This document shows positions 28,159 through 37,040 of a stretch of DNA of 64,000 nt, piece after piece. Source of the DNA: Cellvibrio sp. PSBB006 (GTDB lineage Bacteria > Pseudomonadota > Gammaproteobacteria > Pseudomonadales > Cellvibrionaceae); NCBI RefSeq assembly GCF_002162135.1, contig NZ_CP021382.1, positions 1,674,001 through 1,738,000 of the forward strand, written 5' to 3'. The notes under the pieces were generated by a model, which did no database searches, had not been told where the DNA came from, and was given only the letters and a program-made list of their open reading frames with translations. Position numbers and translations under genes: made by a program. How positions within the stretch are numbered: position 1 is the stretch's first letter; the number at the start of each line of letters is the position of its first letter.

Positions 28159-28971
28159 ATGCATAATGGTAATTTGTCTTTGTCATTATCGATCTGGCTA
28201 GCGCTCGGTTTGTTAACCGCGCTCTATATATTTGCAGCACATGTGGTTCAACCTGAACTACGGTCATGGAAAATAAAACGAACTGGCTCTTTCATGATTG
28301 GAACCGGTTTGTTGGCCCTAGCCTTTTGTCCACCCATCTTGACTTGGGCACACCACGATCTTCGCGGACATATGCTACAACACTTATTGCTCGGTATGTT
28401 TGCGCCATTAGCCTTGGTGATGGCTTCACCTATTACCTTATTATTACGTAACCTCCCGGTTCGCACAGCACGCTTCTGCAGTTGTTGTTTGCGCAGTCGG
28501 ATGGCAGTGTGGATCAGCCATCCTTTTACCACGCTCCTGCTCAACATAGGCGTGATGTATTTGCTATACATGACGTCGCTATACTAGGCGAGCCTGACAA
28601 ATATCTGGCTTCATGTGTTTATCCATGTGCACTTTTTTGTGGCGGGTTATCTATATTGCTGGTCAATAGCAGGTCGCGACAACAGCCCATACCGCGCGTC
28701 ATTGCACGTACGTCTCTTAGCCCTGTTTTTGGGAATTGCTGCTCATGGTTACCTGGCAAAGCTGATGTACATCAATCTGTGGCCCAGCGTGTCACTCTAT
28801 AACAATCAAACCTATACCGTTGAAGCCATTCAGTCCGCTGCACAGCTTATGTACTACGGCGGTGATTTGGCGGAACTACTGTTAGCGGTCGCATTGTTCT
28901 ATGGATGGTACAAAAAGCGAAATCGGTATTGGAAACGCCATCCTCACGTCATTCGTTCTTTCTTGTTTTAG
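28159..28971 (+). pseudogene. CtaG-like (Caa3_CtaG) assembly protein with in-frame TAG
   Basis: A polytopic membrane protein of the cytochrome c oxidase assembly CtaG/YppC family. The frame starts at ATG 28159 (LGLLTALYIFAAHV, PPILTWAHHDLRGHMLQHLLLGMFAPLALVMA) and meets a TAG at 28585-28587 within MYLLYMTSLY. The same frame then continues as ASLTNIWLHVFIHVHFFVAGYLYCWSI to TAG 28969-28971. Residues on both sides of the TAG are conserved in the family, so one nonsense change has split the gene. It lies 12 nt after the broken DUF2243 gene. Confidence 0.85.
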
Positions 28972-29185
28972 GTGTCGAATGCGGATGATACAAAGGTTCA
29001 GGCGCCTCAGTTGGCAACGGATCTTCGGGGGTCGGATGCTTACCTTGCCTCACTGCCACCTTCAATGGATGCTCGGGATTATTAAGGAAGAGTTCTCGTG
29101 GCCCTTCATCCTGAATATCATCCCGCTTCGGATTGCGCTGAGGATCATCAGCAAAACTACGGGTATCAGCGGTTGTCTTTTTCAT
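28949..29185 (-). CDS. small Pro-rich hydrophilic protein, hypothetical
   Basis: A 78-aa highly charged, proline-rich protein (DDPQRNPKRDDIQDEGPREL and PTPEDPLPTEAPEPLYHP) without membrane segments, probably disordered. AGGA lies about 10 nt before the ATG on the minus strand, and the codon pattern looks coding. It overlaps the 3' end of the CtaG gene tail-to-tail by 23 bases. No family is recognised. Confidence 0.5.
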   Translation of the reverse strand: MKKTTADTRSFADDPQRNPKRDDIQDEGPRELFLNNPEHPLKVAVRQGKHPTPEDPLPTEAPEPLYHPHSTPKTRKNE

Positions 29186-29504
29186 GGATTTTGGTTCCTG
29201 TTCATCAATACATGTTATTCAGACCAGCGCCATACAAGAAAATTCTTTACGCCCAGCGCCTGTATTTTCATGTCAACCAGTACATGAAGAACCATAGAAG
29301 AGCTTTCATGCCCCCTTTATATTGAAGAACCCTTTTCATTCGCAATAAAAATGACAGATTCTGTTAAGCAGCCAACAGATCATATATGCCTGCTTCTGAT
29401 TATCATCGCCAAAGACCGATGACCAAGCATTTAATCGTGCAATTATTTTTTTAAATACAGGTCCTTACTTTTACTTAAATACTATTTCAAAAGGAGAAAA
29501 GAAG

Positions 29505-30017
29505 ATGACGAACACCCCAAGTGAAAATTTAATCGACTGGCTCCGCGATGCGCACGCAATGGAAGAGCAGGCTGAAAAGATGCTGAAAGGACAAGCGGAA
29601 CGGTTGGAGCACTATCCCAAATTAAAAGCACGTATTGAGCAACATATCGAAGAAACTTACGGACAGCAGAAGCTGCTCAGAGCCTGTATCGAGCGATTAG
29701 ACAGCAGCCCTTCTACCATTAAAGATATGTCTGCCAAACTGATCGCGTTCGGGCAATCGGTTTCCGGCATGATGGTTAACGATGAAGTCGTAAAGGGCGC
29801 CATGAGCGGGTACGTCTTTGAGCATATGGAAATTGCTTCTTACACCGTACTTATCGCGGCAGCCAAAGCGGTGGGCGATACCGAAACGCAACGAGCCTGC
29901 GAACAAATATTGCCCCAGGAAATCGCGATGGCTGAATGGTTAAAAGAAAACCTGCCTGAATTGACCCAGGCGTTTTTGGCGCGCTCAGCCGGCGACGACA
30001 AAACAGCGAAGCGTTAA
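29505..30017 (+). CDS. DUF892 / YciE-YciF ferritin-like protein
   Basis: A 170-aa ferritin-like protein of the DUF892 (YciE/YciF) family. LIDWLRDAHAMEEQAEKMLKGQAERLEHYP is the diagnostic first helix, followed by IEQHIEETYGQQKLLRACIERL and the third helix SGYVFEHMEIASYTVLIAAAKAVGD; Glu and His residues in these helices would bind the diiron centre. Family members are general-stress proteins. AAAGGAGAAAAGAAG gives a strong RBS. It is separated from the two upstream pseudogenes by the small minus-strand gene. Confidence 0.88.
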   Translation: MTNTPSENLIDWLRDAHAMEEQAEKMLKGQAERLEHYPKLKARIEQHIEETYGQQKLLRACIERLDSSPSTIKDMSAKLIAFGQSVSGMMVNDEVVKGAMSGYVFEHMEIASYTVLIAAAKAVGDTETQRACEQILPQEIAMAEWLKENLPELTQAFLARSAGDDKTAKR

Positions 30018-30064
30018 ATTAACGTACAACTCGACACCAGCACCTTATCGTGTAACTCACACCC

Positions 30065-30892
30065 ATGACGGATCAAGAACGCACGCCTATGTGGATGGGA
30101 CTCGGCAGAGCGATTGGAGGGTCCATCATCTTCAGCTTGCCGATGATGATGACAATGGAAATGTGGTGGATCGGGTTTTATATCAGCCCGTTGCGTCTGG
30201 CTTGTCTTATCCTGTTCAGCTTGCCCTTGTTCTATCGCATTTCGACGATGATCGGTTTTCGAAGGAGCAAAACCTTTTGGGATAACGCAATAGATGTGCT
30301 GGTGTCCTATGCCGTTGCCTTCCTGACTACAGGTATCGTTCTTTCTGCCCTAGGTGTAATCCAATGGGATATGGATCCGGGGTCTGCGTATTCAATCTTG
30401 CTGCTCCAAGCAGTACCGGGAAGCCTCGGCGCCCTGCTCGCACGCAATATTGTGAGCGAAGGAAGCAAATCTGAAGACGACGCTCAAGAAAAAGAAGGCC
30501 GCAATTACAAAGATGATTTAACCATTCTCGCTACCGGAGCGCTATTTTTAGCTTTTAATCTGGCGCCCACCGAAGAGATGGTTCTGTTGTCTTACAAGAT
30601 GACGACATGGCATGCATTGGTTTTACTGTTGCTCACACTGATTGTTATGCATGCTTTTGCTGTTGCCAGTTCCAGATGCTCGCCCACCCAGTTAAGTAGC
30701 TGGCCGATTCATTGGGGAATTTTTGTTCGAATAACGTCGAGTGGTTATCTGATCGCTTTTCTGATCAGCTTTTTTATGCTGTGGGTATTCGAAAGCCTGG
30801 CAGACAAAAGTTTTTATAACGCCGTTAAGGGCATCATCGTTCTCGGGTTTCCTGCGGGAATCGGGGCCGCCGCTTCACGAATGATCCTATGA
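30065..30892 (+). CDS. TIGR02587-family integral membrane protein
   Basis: A 275-aa membrane protein with about seven hydrophobic segments. The first half (AIGGSIIFSLPMMMTMEMWWIGFYISPLRL, FWDNAIDVLVSYAVAFLTTGIVLSALG, VPGSLGALLARN) and second half (LTILATGALFLAFNLAPTEEMVLLSYKMTTWHALVLLLLTLI) match the TIGR02587/DUF2391 group. It has no known biochemical role. It is nearly always followed by a TIGR02588 gene, and so it is here (46 nt later). The Shine-Dalgarno is weak. Confidence 0.82.
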   Translation: MTDQERTPMWMGLGRAIGGSIIFSLPMMMTMEMWWIGFYISPLRLACLILFSLPLFYRISTMIGFRRSKTFWDNAIDVLVSYAVAFLTTGIVLSALGVIQWDMDPGSAYSILLLQAVPGSLGALLARNIVSEGSKSEDDAQEKEGRNYKDDLTILATGALFLAFNLAPTEEMVLLSYKMTTWHALVLLLLTLIVMHAFAVASSRCSPTQLSSWPIHWGIFVRITSSGYLIAFLISFFMLWVFESLADKSFYNAVKGIIVLGFPAGIGAAASRMIL

Positions 30893-30938
30893 TAGATAAT
30901 GCGTTAGTTCGTCAGAATTTTATATGGCAGGATTCAAA

Positions 30939-31341
30939 ATGGACAATGTCAATGAACAAACCAGCGAAGCAAACACACCCACATGGGAAAAAGTGCTGGG
31001 CGGGTGCGGCTTATTATTGCTTCTGGCCGGGTTCGCCTATCTAGGGTGGACCGCTATCGTTGAAACCGAATCACCACCTGACGTTATTTTTAATCCGGTA
31101 AAAATAAGCGAGATCGACAACGGCTATCTGGTCGAGGTCGAAGTAACCAATACGGGCTCACAAAGTATGGCGGCGCTGACTATCGAAGGGCGCTTGATAA
31201 AAAACGACAGTGAAGAAATACGTCGTGCACAGTTGGACTATTTACCATCCCGTTCAAAAAAATTACGTTGGATTCTTTTTTACTAGCGATCCGCGCACCG
31301 GAACATTGCAATTTCAGCCATCGGGTTATCAGCAACCTTGA
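30939..31341 (+). pseudogene. TIGR02588-family membrane-anchored protein, frameshifted
   Basis: A TIGR02588-type protein with one N-terminal membrane helix (EKVLGGCGLLLLLAGFAYLGW) and an immunoglobulin-like periplasmic domain (PPDVIFNPVKISEIDNGYLVEVEVTNTGSQSMAALTIEG). The first frame ends early at TAG 31284-31286 after SRSKKLRWILFY. The conserved C-terminus (GFFFTSDPRTGTLQFQPSGYQQP) is found in the next frame and ends at TGA 31339-31341. Removing one A from the A7 run at 31256-31262 restores a single frame. Start 30939 is preferred (AGGA 6 nt upstream) over in-frame 30924. Confidence 0.82.
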
Positions 31342-31365
31342 TTGGCCTATATGCTCATATAACCA

Positions 31366-31393
31366 ACAAAAAAATGAGCGGGCTAACCCGCTC
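31366..31393 (-). terminator. Rho-independent terminator of the Oar-like TBDT
   Basis: On the minus strand GAGCGGG-TTAG-CCCGCTC (31376-31393) is followed by a T-rich run (31366-31375), 46 nt after the stop of the TBDT gene at 31439. Confidence 0.85.
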
Positions 31394-31438
31394 AAACTCA
31401 TGGAGTAGACTCACTGAATAATATCGCTGGCTAGCGCT

Positions 31439-34400
31439 TTAAAAACTATAGCGAAGGCCAACTTTCAAACGCCAGGTAGACGCTTCTGGAATATATTCGC
31501 TCCAGTTGCTTGTATCAGAACCACCAAAGCGTTCATCGTATTGATATTGGCCGGTGACCGGGTTGACATCGTAATCCCACAAGATTTGCTGTGGGAATTC
31601 CATACGACGCACCTTGCCTTTGTCGCTGTCGATAAGATTCAACAGGTTATCAATGGTGAGGTAAATCATGCCTTTGTGACCATCGGCAAAACCAGGAATT
31701 TCCTGCTGGATACTGAAATCCAGTTCGGTAATCCAGGGTTGTGTTGAGGAGTATTTGGGCGCATAACCACCAGCATAACCACTCAGTCCTGCTGCATCGA
31801 CCAACTCTGCCATCTGCGCATAACTCAAGCCGCTGCCAGCCCAATCGATGTTCGGATCGTCAGCACCACTGGGAATGTACGGCAGGTAGACATCGCTGTT
31901 GGAAAAGTCACGTTGGTCGCCAAAATCGTAATCATTAAACGCACCCAGCGTCCAACTGAATGGCCGTCCGGAGCGACGTTCGTAAAATAAATTGAAGCGC
32001 GTTTCGTTATCACCGAACCAGTTCGCGGCATAACCGAAGTTGATCAGGAAGCGATGCTCTACTTCGTAATAACCGGTGCCCACCAATTCTTCGTTGCGAT
32101 TGAGTGCAACATTGTATTGGTAATTGGACGAGGCCGTTGAACTGGTGCCGGGGTTGGCCTCAGTAATATCCTGATTGGTGTAAGCCATAAACAGGCTGAA
32201 ACCGTTTTGCCAATCCTTTTGCAGATTGGTGGTCCAGATGATGCTGCGCCCGTCGTCATCGGCATTGGTCAACATCAAGTCATAATTGCTGGCGAGATCA
32301 CCCGTATAGATACTTTCATAGATAATGCGCTCACCATCAGCGGTACGCCCGGCTTCCACGCGCGAGGTATCAACCCAGAACGAAGAATTTTCTTTTTTGC
32401 TGTAATTAAATTCCGTACTCCACAGGAAACCATCGCCAACCCAGGGAATGGTCAGTTCCTGATCCCATCCCAATTGAAAGCGCCAATCGGATTCCAGTTC
32501 GTAATCCGGATCAATGTAGTTGGTGCTGCCGCTACCCGGCGTCATCGCATCTCTGACTGCCTGAGGCACATCGGTGAAATTGACATTGTCGGGATCAGCA
32601 ATGACAGCATTGGTTACACTCGTCGGGGCCGACACCAGAGTAATACCGTCGTTGGTGAAAGAGTTCGCTGTCCATACATTAGGTTTACCACCACTGTAAC
32701 GCCCTACGCCGCCACGCAATGTCATGGTGTCATTCAAATCCCAGTTAAAACTGAAGCGCGGTAACAGGATATCCAGCCCGTCGAGATTTTCGGTGTTGCT
32801 GTAACCGTATGTTTCTACAAAATTAGCGTTTTCCGGCGGTACATCATCCGTTGCCAATTGTTCGTAACGCAGGCCAAACGTCAGGGTAAGATCGGACGTT
32901 ACCGTCCAGGTGTCTTCTGCATAGAGGGAGTGAGTGAAGCGCTCGATGCCATAGGCAAGATCCTCAGCATTGTTGGTGTAAGCATTGCGGTAAGAAAGGA
33001 AAGAAGGTGATCTGTTTTCAAAATCGTCAAGCGAATCAAACGTCCATACACCAGCGGTACTGTCACCAAAGAGATTATACAAACGCAGGCGTTCGCCCTG
33101 GTAACCAAATTTAATGTCGTGATCGCCAAGTAAATAATTACCGTCGATATTTAATATCAATGTGGATGTATCGGCGATATTGGCGTGGCGGTAACGATCG
33201 CGTCCAAAAATAATTTCATCTGACCCGACATCCACGGTTACTTGCCCCAGACCCGAATTGGTATTGGAACGCGTCGTCAGATCTTTATAGGACAAACCAA
33301 TTTCAGTGGAGAACGCATCAGTCCAATCAGAAAACAGATGGGATACGTAGGTGGTGGTTTCCGTTTTCAACGTGTATGCATTGGATGCCATACGCAACTG
33401 ATAGTCTTGATCGGAACTGTTGCGATCCTCTTCGTTATCCTGCACCTGGTAACTGAAGTCCATGCGATGACCATCAGCCAGATTGACATCGAACTTCACC
33501 AGAATTTTTTCATCGTTCTCTTCTACACCACCGGCGACAGAATCTGTGAAACCATAGGTGTCGTTCAGGATTTGGGTAAAGCGTTGATAATCTGCTGCGG
33601 AGATATTGCTGGTATTTGCACCGCTGCCATCCACATCATAAAGTTTGGCCAGCGTGCTGTTAAAGTTTTCATAGGAGACAAAGAAGAAGGCTTTATCCTG
33701 CATCAGCGGGCCGCCGACGGTAAAACCGAAAGTACTTTCATCACCCAGCTCTACATCACCCTCTCCTTCCGGATCGCCGGCAAAGCTGCTGTCCATGCCT
33801 TCGTAGAACAAAGAGCCATGTAATTCATTGGTACCGGATTTGGTCACCACATTGATCAAGCCACCGGAAAATCCACCGACCTTGGCGGTAAAGGGTGAGG
33901 TATCCACACTGATCTGACTTACAGCATCCAAAGATACCGGCGGGCGCTGGCTGGGATAGCCGCCGTAGTTCAAACCGAAGTCATCGTTCTGCCCGATACC
34001 GTCCACAGTGATACTGTTATAGCGCGGGTTATTACCGGCGATGCTGAGGTTGCCATCTTCATCCACGATGGCCATAGGGTTGTTGCGCACAATATCTTTA
34101 ATATCGCGGTTGAATGAAGGTGCATTGCGAATATCATCTTCACTGAACACAGAGCTGGCACCGGTGGTGGTGGAATTAATTACCGCTCCCATGACCAGCA
34201 CTTCTTCCAGTACCTGATCTTCCAGTTGCTGATCAAGCCGCAAGGTTTTTCCCACTTGCAAATACAGGTTATTCAATTGCGCATCACGATAAACCTCGGA
34301 ATCAATCGTTACCTGATAAGGTCCGCCAACACGTAAACCTTTTACGCTGTAAGCGCCGGTTTCGTTGGTGACAACTTCACTCACCGTACCCGAGGGTTGG

Positions 34401-34576
34401 TGAACGATGATCACCCTGGTTTGCGTCGCCGGTGAACCGGTCGGACTGGTAATCTTGCCGAGGATTGACGAGGTAGTGTCCTGTGCGAACGCGTAGCCGG
34501 ATAACCCGGCACTAATGGCCAGACAAAGCGCACGCTTCTTCATCATACTCCGCGTACTCGATGGCGAATGTTGCAT
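31439..34576 (-). CDS. Oar-like TonB-dependent receptor with CarboxypepD_reg domain
   Basis: A 1045-aa outer-membrane receptor. The signal peptide (KKRALCLAISAGLSGYAFA) is followed by a carboxypeptidase-regulatory-like beta-sandwich (SSILGKITSPTGSPATQTRVII, NETGAYSVKGLRVGGPYQVTI), a plug (DIKDIVRNNPMAIVDEDGNLS, YNSITVDGIGQNDDFGLNYGG) and a large barrel ending in Phe (TWRLKVGLRYSF). This is the Oar/SusC-like architecture found in TBDTs for large ligands. Start 34576 is chosen because AAGGGGA lies 7 nt before it. An S1/P1 nuclease gene lies just upstream on the same strand. Confidence 0.9.
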   Translation of the reverse strand: MQHSPSSTRSMMKKRALCLAISAGLSGYAFAQDTTSSILGKITSPTGSPATQTRVIIVHQPSGTVSEVVTNETGAYSVKGLRVGGPYQVTIDSEVYRDAQLNNLYLQVGKTLRLDQQLEDQVLEEVLVMGAVINSTTTGASSVFSEDDIRNAPSFNRDIKDIVRNNPMAIVDEDGNLSIAGNNPRYNSITVDGIGQNDDFGLNYGGYPSQRPPVSLDAVSQISVDTSPFTAKVGGFSGGLINVVTKSGTNELHGSLFYEGMDSSFAGDPEGEGDVELGDESTFGFTVGGPLMQDKAFFFVSYENFNSTLAKLYDVDGSGANTSNISAADYQRFTQILNDTYGFTDSVAGGVEENDEKILVKFDVNLADGHRMDFSYQVQDNEEDRNSSDQDYQLRMASNAYTLKTETTTYVSHLFSDWTDAFSTEIGLSYKDLTTRSNTNSGLGQVTVDVGSDEIIFGRDRYRHANIADTSTLILNIDGNYLLGDHDIKFGYQGERLRLYNLFGDSTAGVWTFDSLDDFENRSPSFLSYRNAYTNNAEDLAYGIERFTHSLYAEDTWTVTSDLTLTFGLRYEQLATDDVPPENANFVETYGYSNTENLDGLDILLPRFSFNWDLNDTMTLRGGVGRYSGGKPNVWTANSFTNDGITLVSAPTSVTNAVIADPDNVNFTDVPQAVRDAMTPGSGSTNYIDPDYELESDWRFQLGWDQELTIPWVGDGFLWSTEFNYSKKENSSFWVDTSRVEAGRTADGERIIYESIYTGDLASNYDLMLTNADDDGRSIIWTTNLQKDWQNGFSLFMAYTNQDITEANPGTSSTASSNYQYNVALNRNEELVGTGYYEVEHRFLINFGYAANWFGDNETRFNLFYERRSGRPFSWTLGAFNDYDFGDQRDFSNSDVYLPYIPSGADDPNIDWAGSGLSYAQMAELVDAAGLSGYAGGYAPKYSSTQPWITELDFSIQQEIPGFADGHKGMIYLTIDNLLNLIDSDKGKVRRMEFPQQILWDYDVNPVTGQYQYDERFGGSDTSNWSEYIPEASTWRLKVGLRYSF

Positions 34577-34662
34577 GATTAATTCCCCTTGACTCATGTG
34601 TGTTGGTTTAATGTTGTTCATCATTACAGGGCGCTGTTGTTGTGGTGTTCTTATGGTGTTTT

Positions 34663-35526
34663 TTATGGGCGCTTTGGCTCTGCGACTTTCACGGTCAATG
34701 CAGGCGTCGCATGAACGCCTACTTTCGCGCGCGAGTCATAGATACTGTTCAGCAGCCCGGCAAGGCGTATGCCGGCCTGCACTAACCGCAATTCCACGTG
34801 CGGCATCTGCTGATAGATGTAGGCATAACCCAATTCACCGGTTCCGCTGGCATACACAGACTTACTCAACACCATGGATTCCTTGAGCCAATCTGCGGGC
34901 GAGGAATTGAGGTGGCGTTTGATAAATTGCGCATCGCGGGTATCGATAAACTCGGCAAATTCCCGATAACTCAATTGGCGAGATTCAATCAAACCGGTAT
35001 CCCATAAAGAATGGAGATTGGTTGTATCACCAAAAAAAGACACATTAATGTCATTGCCTCCACGATCGTGGGCGTGACCGGCATGCAGGGGCTGGTGAAT
35101 ATCGCCAACCAGATGCACCAGAAAGCGAAAATAAAACTGCTGTTCTTCCAGCGGAGCACGACGCGATTTAAGTACCGAAATCGCTTTCAGGGTCGCGCCA
35201 TAAATATCCTCAACATCATCTTTATCCTGTGGAACATGGTAGTGCTCAGGTTCGAATGCCTCAGGTTGCTCAACGTTGATGTAGTGCCAACGGCCTGATT
35301 TTTTTTGCCAGAAATCGTCCGGGGCCGATCGCATTTCATCGGCCCAGGTGGCGACTTCCGGCAAGAGATCACCGGCCAAGAGCGGCTTGATGGCTTTCCG
35401 GGTAGTTTCAGTTAAATGGGAGTTGGCTATGTGGCCCACAATTCTGTGGCCGTTCTGACCCCAACAAAATGCCTGGGAACTTAAGGTCAACAACAGCAGG
35501 CTGGTAAACAGTTGCACGCGCATCAT
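34663..35526 (-). CDS. S1/P1-type secreted nuclease
   Basis: A 287-aa zinc-dependent S1/P1 nuclease (PF02265). The signal peptide ends at SSQAFC and the mature N-terminal Trp (WGQNGHRIVGHIA), which is a zinc ligand in P1, is present. Further ligands are visible in ATWADEMRSAPD, RWHYINVEQP, FLVHLVGDIHQPLHAGHAHDRGGND and LHSLWDTGLIE. It should cleave single-stranded DNA or RNA or 3'-nucleotides in the periplasm or outside. Start 35526 (MMRVQLF) is chosen because the hydrophobic core then begins at residue 4. The TBDT gene starts 86 nt downstream. Confidence 0.88.
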   Translation of the reverse strand: MMRVQLFTSLLLLTLSSQAFCWGQNGHRIVGHIANSHLTETTRKAIKPLLAGDLLPEVATWADEMRSAPDDFWQKKSGRWHYINVEQPEAFEPEHYHVPQDKDDVEDIYGATLKAISVLKSRRAPLEEQQFYFRFLVHLVGDIHQPLHAGHAHDRGGNDINVSFFGDTTNLHSLWDTGLIESRQLSYREFAEFIDTRDAQFIKRHLNSSPADWLKESMVLSKSVYASGTGELGYAYIYQQMPHVELRLVQAGIRLAGLLNSIYDSRAKVGVHATPALTVKVAEPKRP

Positions 35527-36163
35527 GGTGATATCCGAATGAGAATTGACAATCAACATCGGGCGATGAGGAATCCGATTACGTGCATAGTCAATACATT
35601 CGAAACAGACAGAAAGGAGTTATTGCCATTCAAAATGACTTGTTAATAAATCTTTCACATCAATGTTTTAGAGTCGACAAATAAACTTATTTAAGGCGAT
35701 AAGTCTGGGTTAGCGCACTGCTTAAGCACCAATGTAAATAGAAGATGGCGAAAGAATGAAAAATACCTGAACCTGTTTTTGTTGTTTTTTTGCACCAGAG
35801 AATGCCCCCAATGGCCCTGATAGCCACGCAAGATGAATCGCTTTGGTGCGTTTAACCCATCTGCCTTGCAGACCGATGAATAACGCCATGATTTTTAATA
35901 CCTGTCCGAGCGGACAACGATTAGGCAGCGTTTGGTAAAACCGGATTTGCAACGCGAAACAATCATTTTTTGATCATGATCTGTGAGAGAAGGCAAATTC
36001 CCACGTGAAATCAGCGTTTTTACTACCCGCCAGTGATGGATGGGAATAAATATTGCTAATTAACGATGTTCAGGAACCGTTCAATCCGGTTTCAACCTGA
36101 CGCTGGTGGTTCGCACTCACGGATCTTTTATGTAATTGATCTTGTCAACGCGATGACTTTCCA
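35527..36163. other. intergenic region, no gene recognised
   Basis: A 637-base gap between the divergent S1/P1 nuclease and the PhnD-like gene. It includes a 76-codon minus-strand frame (35722-35952) whose product resembles no family and has no RBS. Promoters for both sides are expected. No dyad or RNA gene was recognised. Confidence 0.4.
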
Positions 36164-37039
36164 ATGAACGACTTGAAATGGCTTGCCCCTAAAACCTATC
36201 CGTTTGTGTTGTTTTTTCTCGCCGCCATGTTGATGTGGTACGTGGGTAAAGACACGCAAAATGCGGTGGACTATCGACTGCCTTCGATCATTGAAGAGCA
36301 TTACACCTGCGTGGCAGGCGCCGATGCGCCTGATAAAAAATTAACCGTGTATGTCAACACGGAATATGTTGCACGCAACCTTGCCAATCGCCTGTGTGCA
36401 GATGCGGTCGTCAAGCGTCAGTATCATCAGGTACAAGCCTGGTGGGGGGGCGGCGAAGCAGCGGCAATCAGTTTTATCGGCAAAGGTCTGGGCGATGTGG
36501 TAAATACAAAAGACAATATTGTGGAAGCCTTTGATGCAGAAAAAACCTACGGCTACAAACGGCTGGCCAGTTATCCGCAGTATCAGGCATACCTGATTGC
36601 ACTGCATGAAAAGCCGGTTATATCACGTGAATATTTAATCGGCAGACGTATCGGTTTGGTCGATTATCCCACCAGCCGCTCAGGCCATAGTATTCCCATG
36701 CATATGCTGCAGGCACTCGGCTTGCAAGATCAGGTGACAATTGTTTATAGCCACAGTCACACCGGTTTGCGACAGCTCTTAGCCAGTGGACAAGTGGATA
36801 TGATTTCCAGTTATTGGTCCGAAGATGACCACGAACGTTTCTCGGAAAATTATATTCAACCGATCAGCGAATCCGACATCAGCGGCAGCAGTTGGTATTT
36901 GAAGATGGATAATCGCAACACTGATTTGTTTTGTGCATTGCAAACTAACCTGGCCACGATTGCCGAACAACAGGCTTCAACCTATTTCGGCCAGTTGCAT
37001 TTTTCTGAAGGCTGTCCCGAGCAATTTGTGGGGCGATAA
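36164..37039 (+). CDS. membrane-anchored PhnD-like substrate-binding protein
   Basis: A 291-aa protein with an N-terminal membrane anchor (YPFVLFFLAAMLMWYVG) and a periplasmic type II binding-protein fold like PhnD/phosphonate or phosphite receptors. KKLTVYVNTEYVARNLANRLCADAVV begins the first lobe, REYLIGRRIGLVDYPTSRSGHSIPMHML is the hinge/ligand loop, and LLASGQVDMISSYWSEDDHE is the second-lobe motif. No transporter ATPase or permease follows; the next gene, 1 nt downstream, encodes a membrane protein. This suggests a sensory or accessory role rather than uptake. RBS is weak. Confidence 0.62.
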   Translation: MNDLKWLAPKTYPFVLFFLAAMLMWYVGKDTQNAVDYRLPSIIEEHYTCVAGADAPDKKLTVYVNTEYVARNLANRLCADAVVKRQYHQVQAWWGGGEAAAISFIGKGLGDVVNTKDNIVEAFDAEKTYGYKRLASYPQYQAYLIALHEKPVISREYLIGRRIGLVDYPTSRSGHSIPMHMLQALGLQDQVTIVYSHSHTGLRQLLASGQVDMISSYWSEDDHERFSENYIQPISESDISGSSWYLKMDNRNTDLFCALQTNLATIAEQQASTYFGQLHFSEGCPEQFVGR

Positions 37040-37040
37040 T

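Noticed and set aside
35722..35952. 76-codon minus-strand frame in the gap before the PhnD-like gene
   Set aside because: No RBS, no recognisable domain, odd composition; treated as chance.
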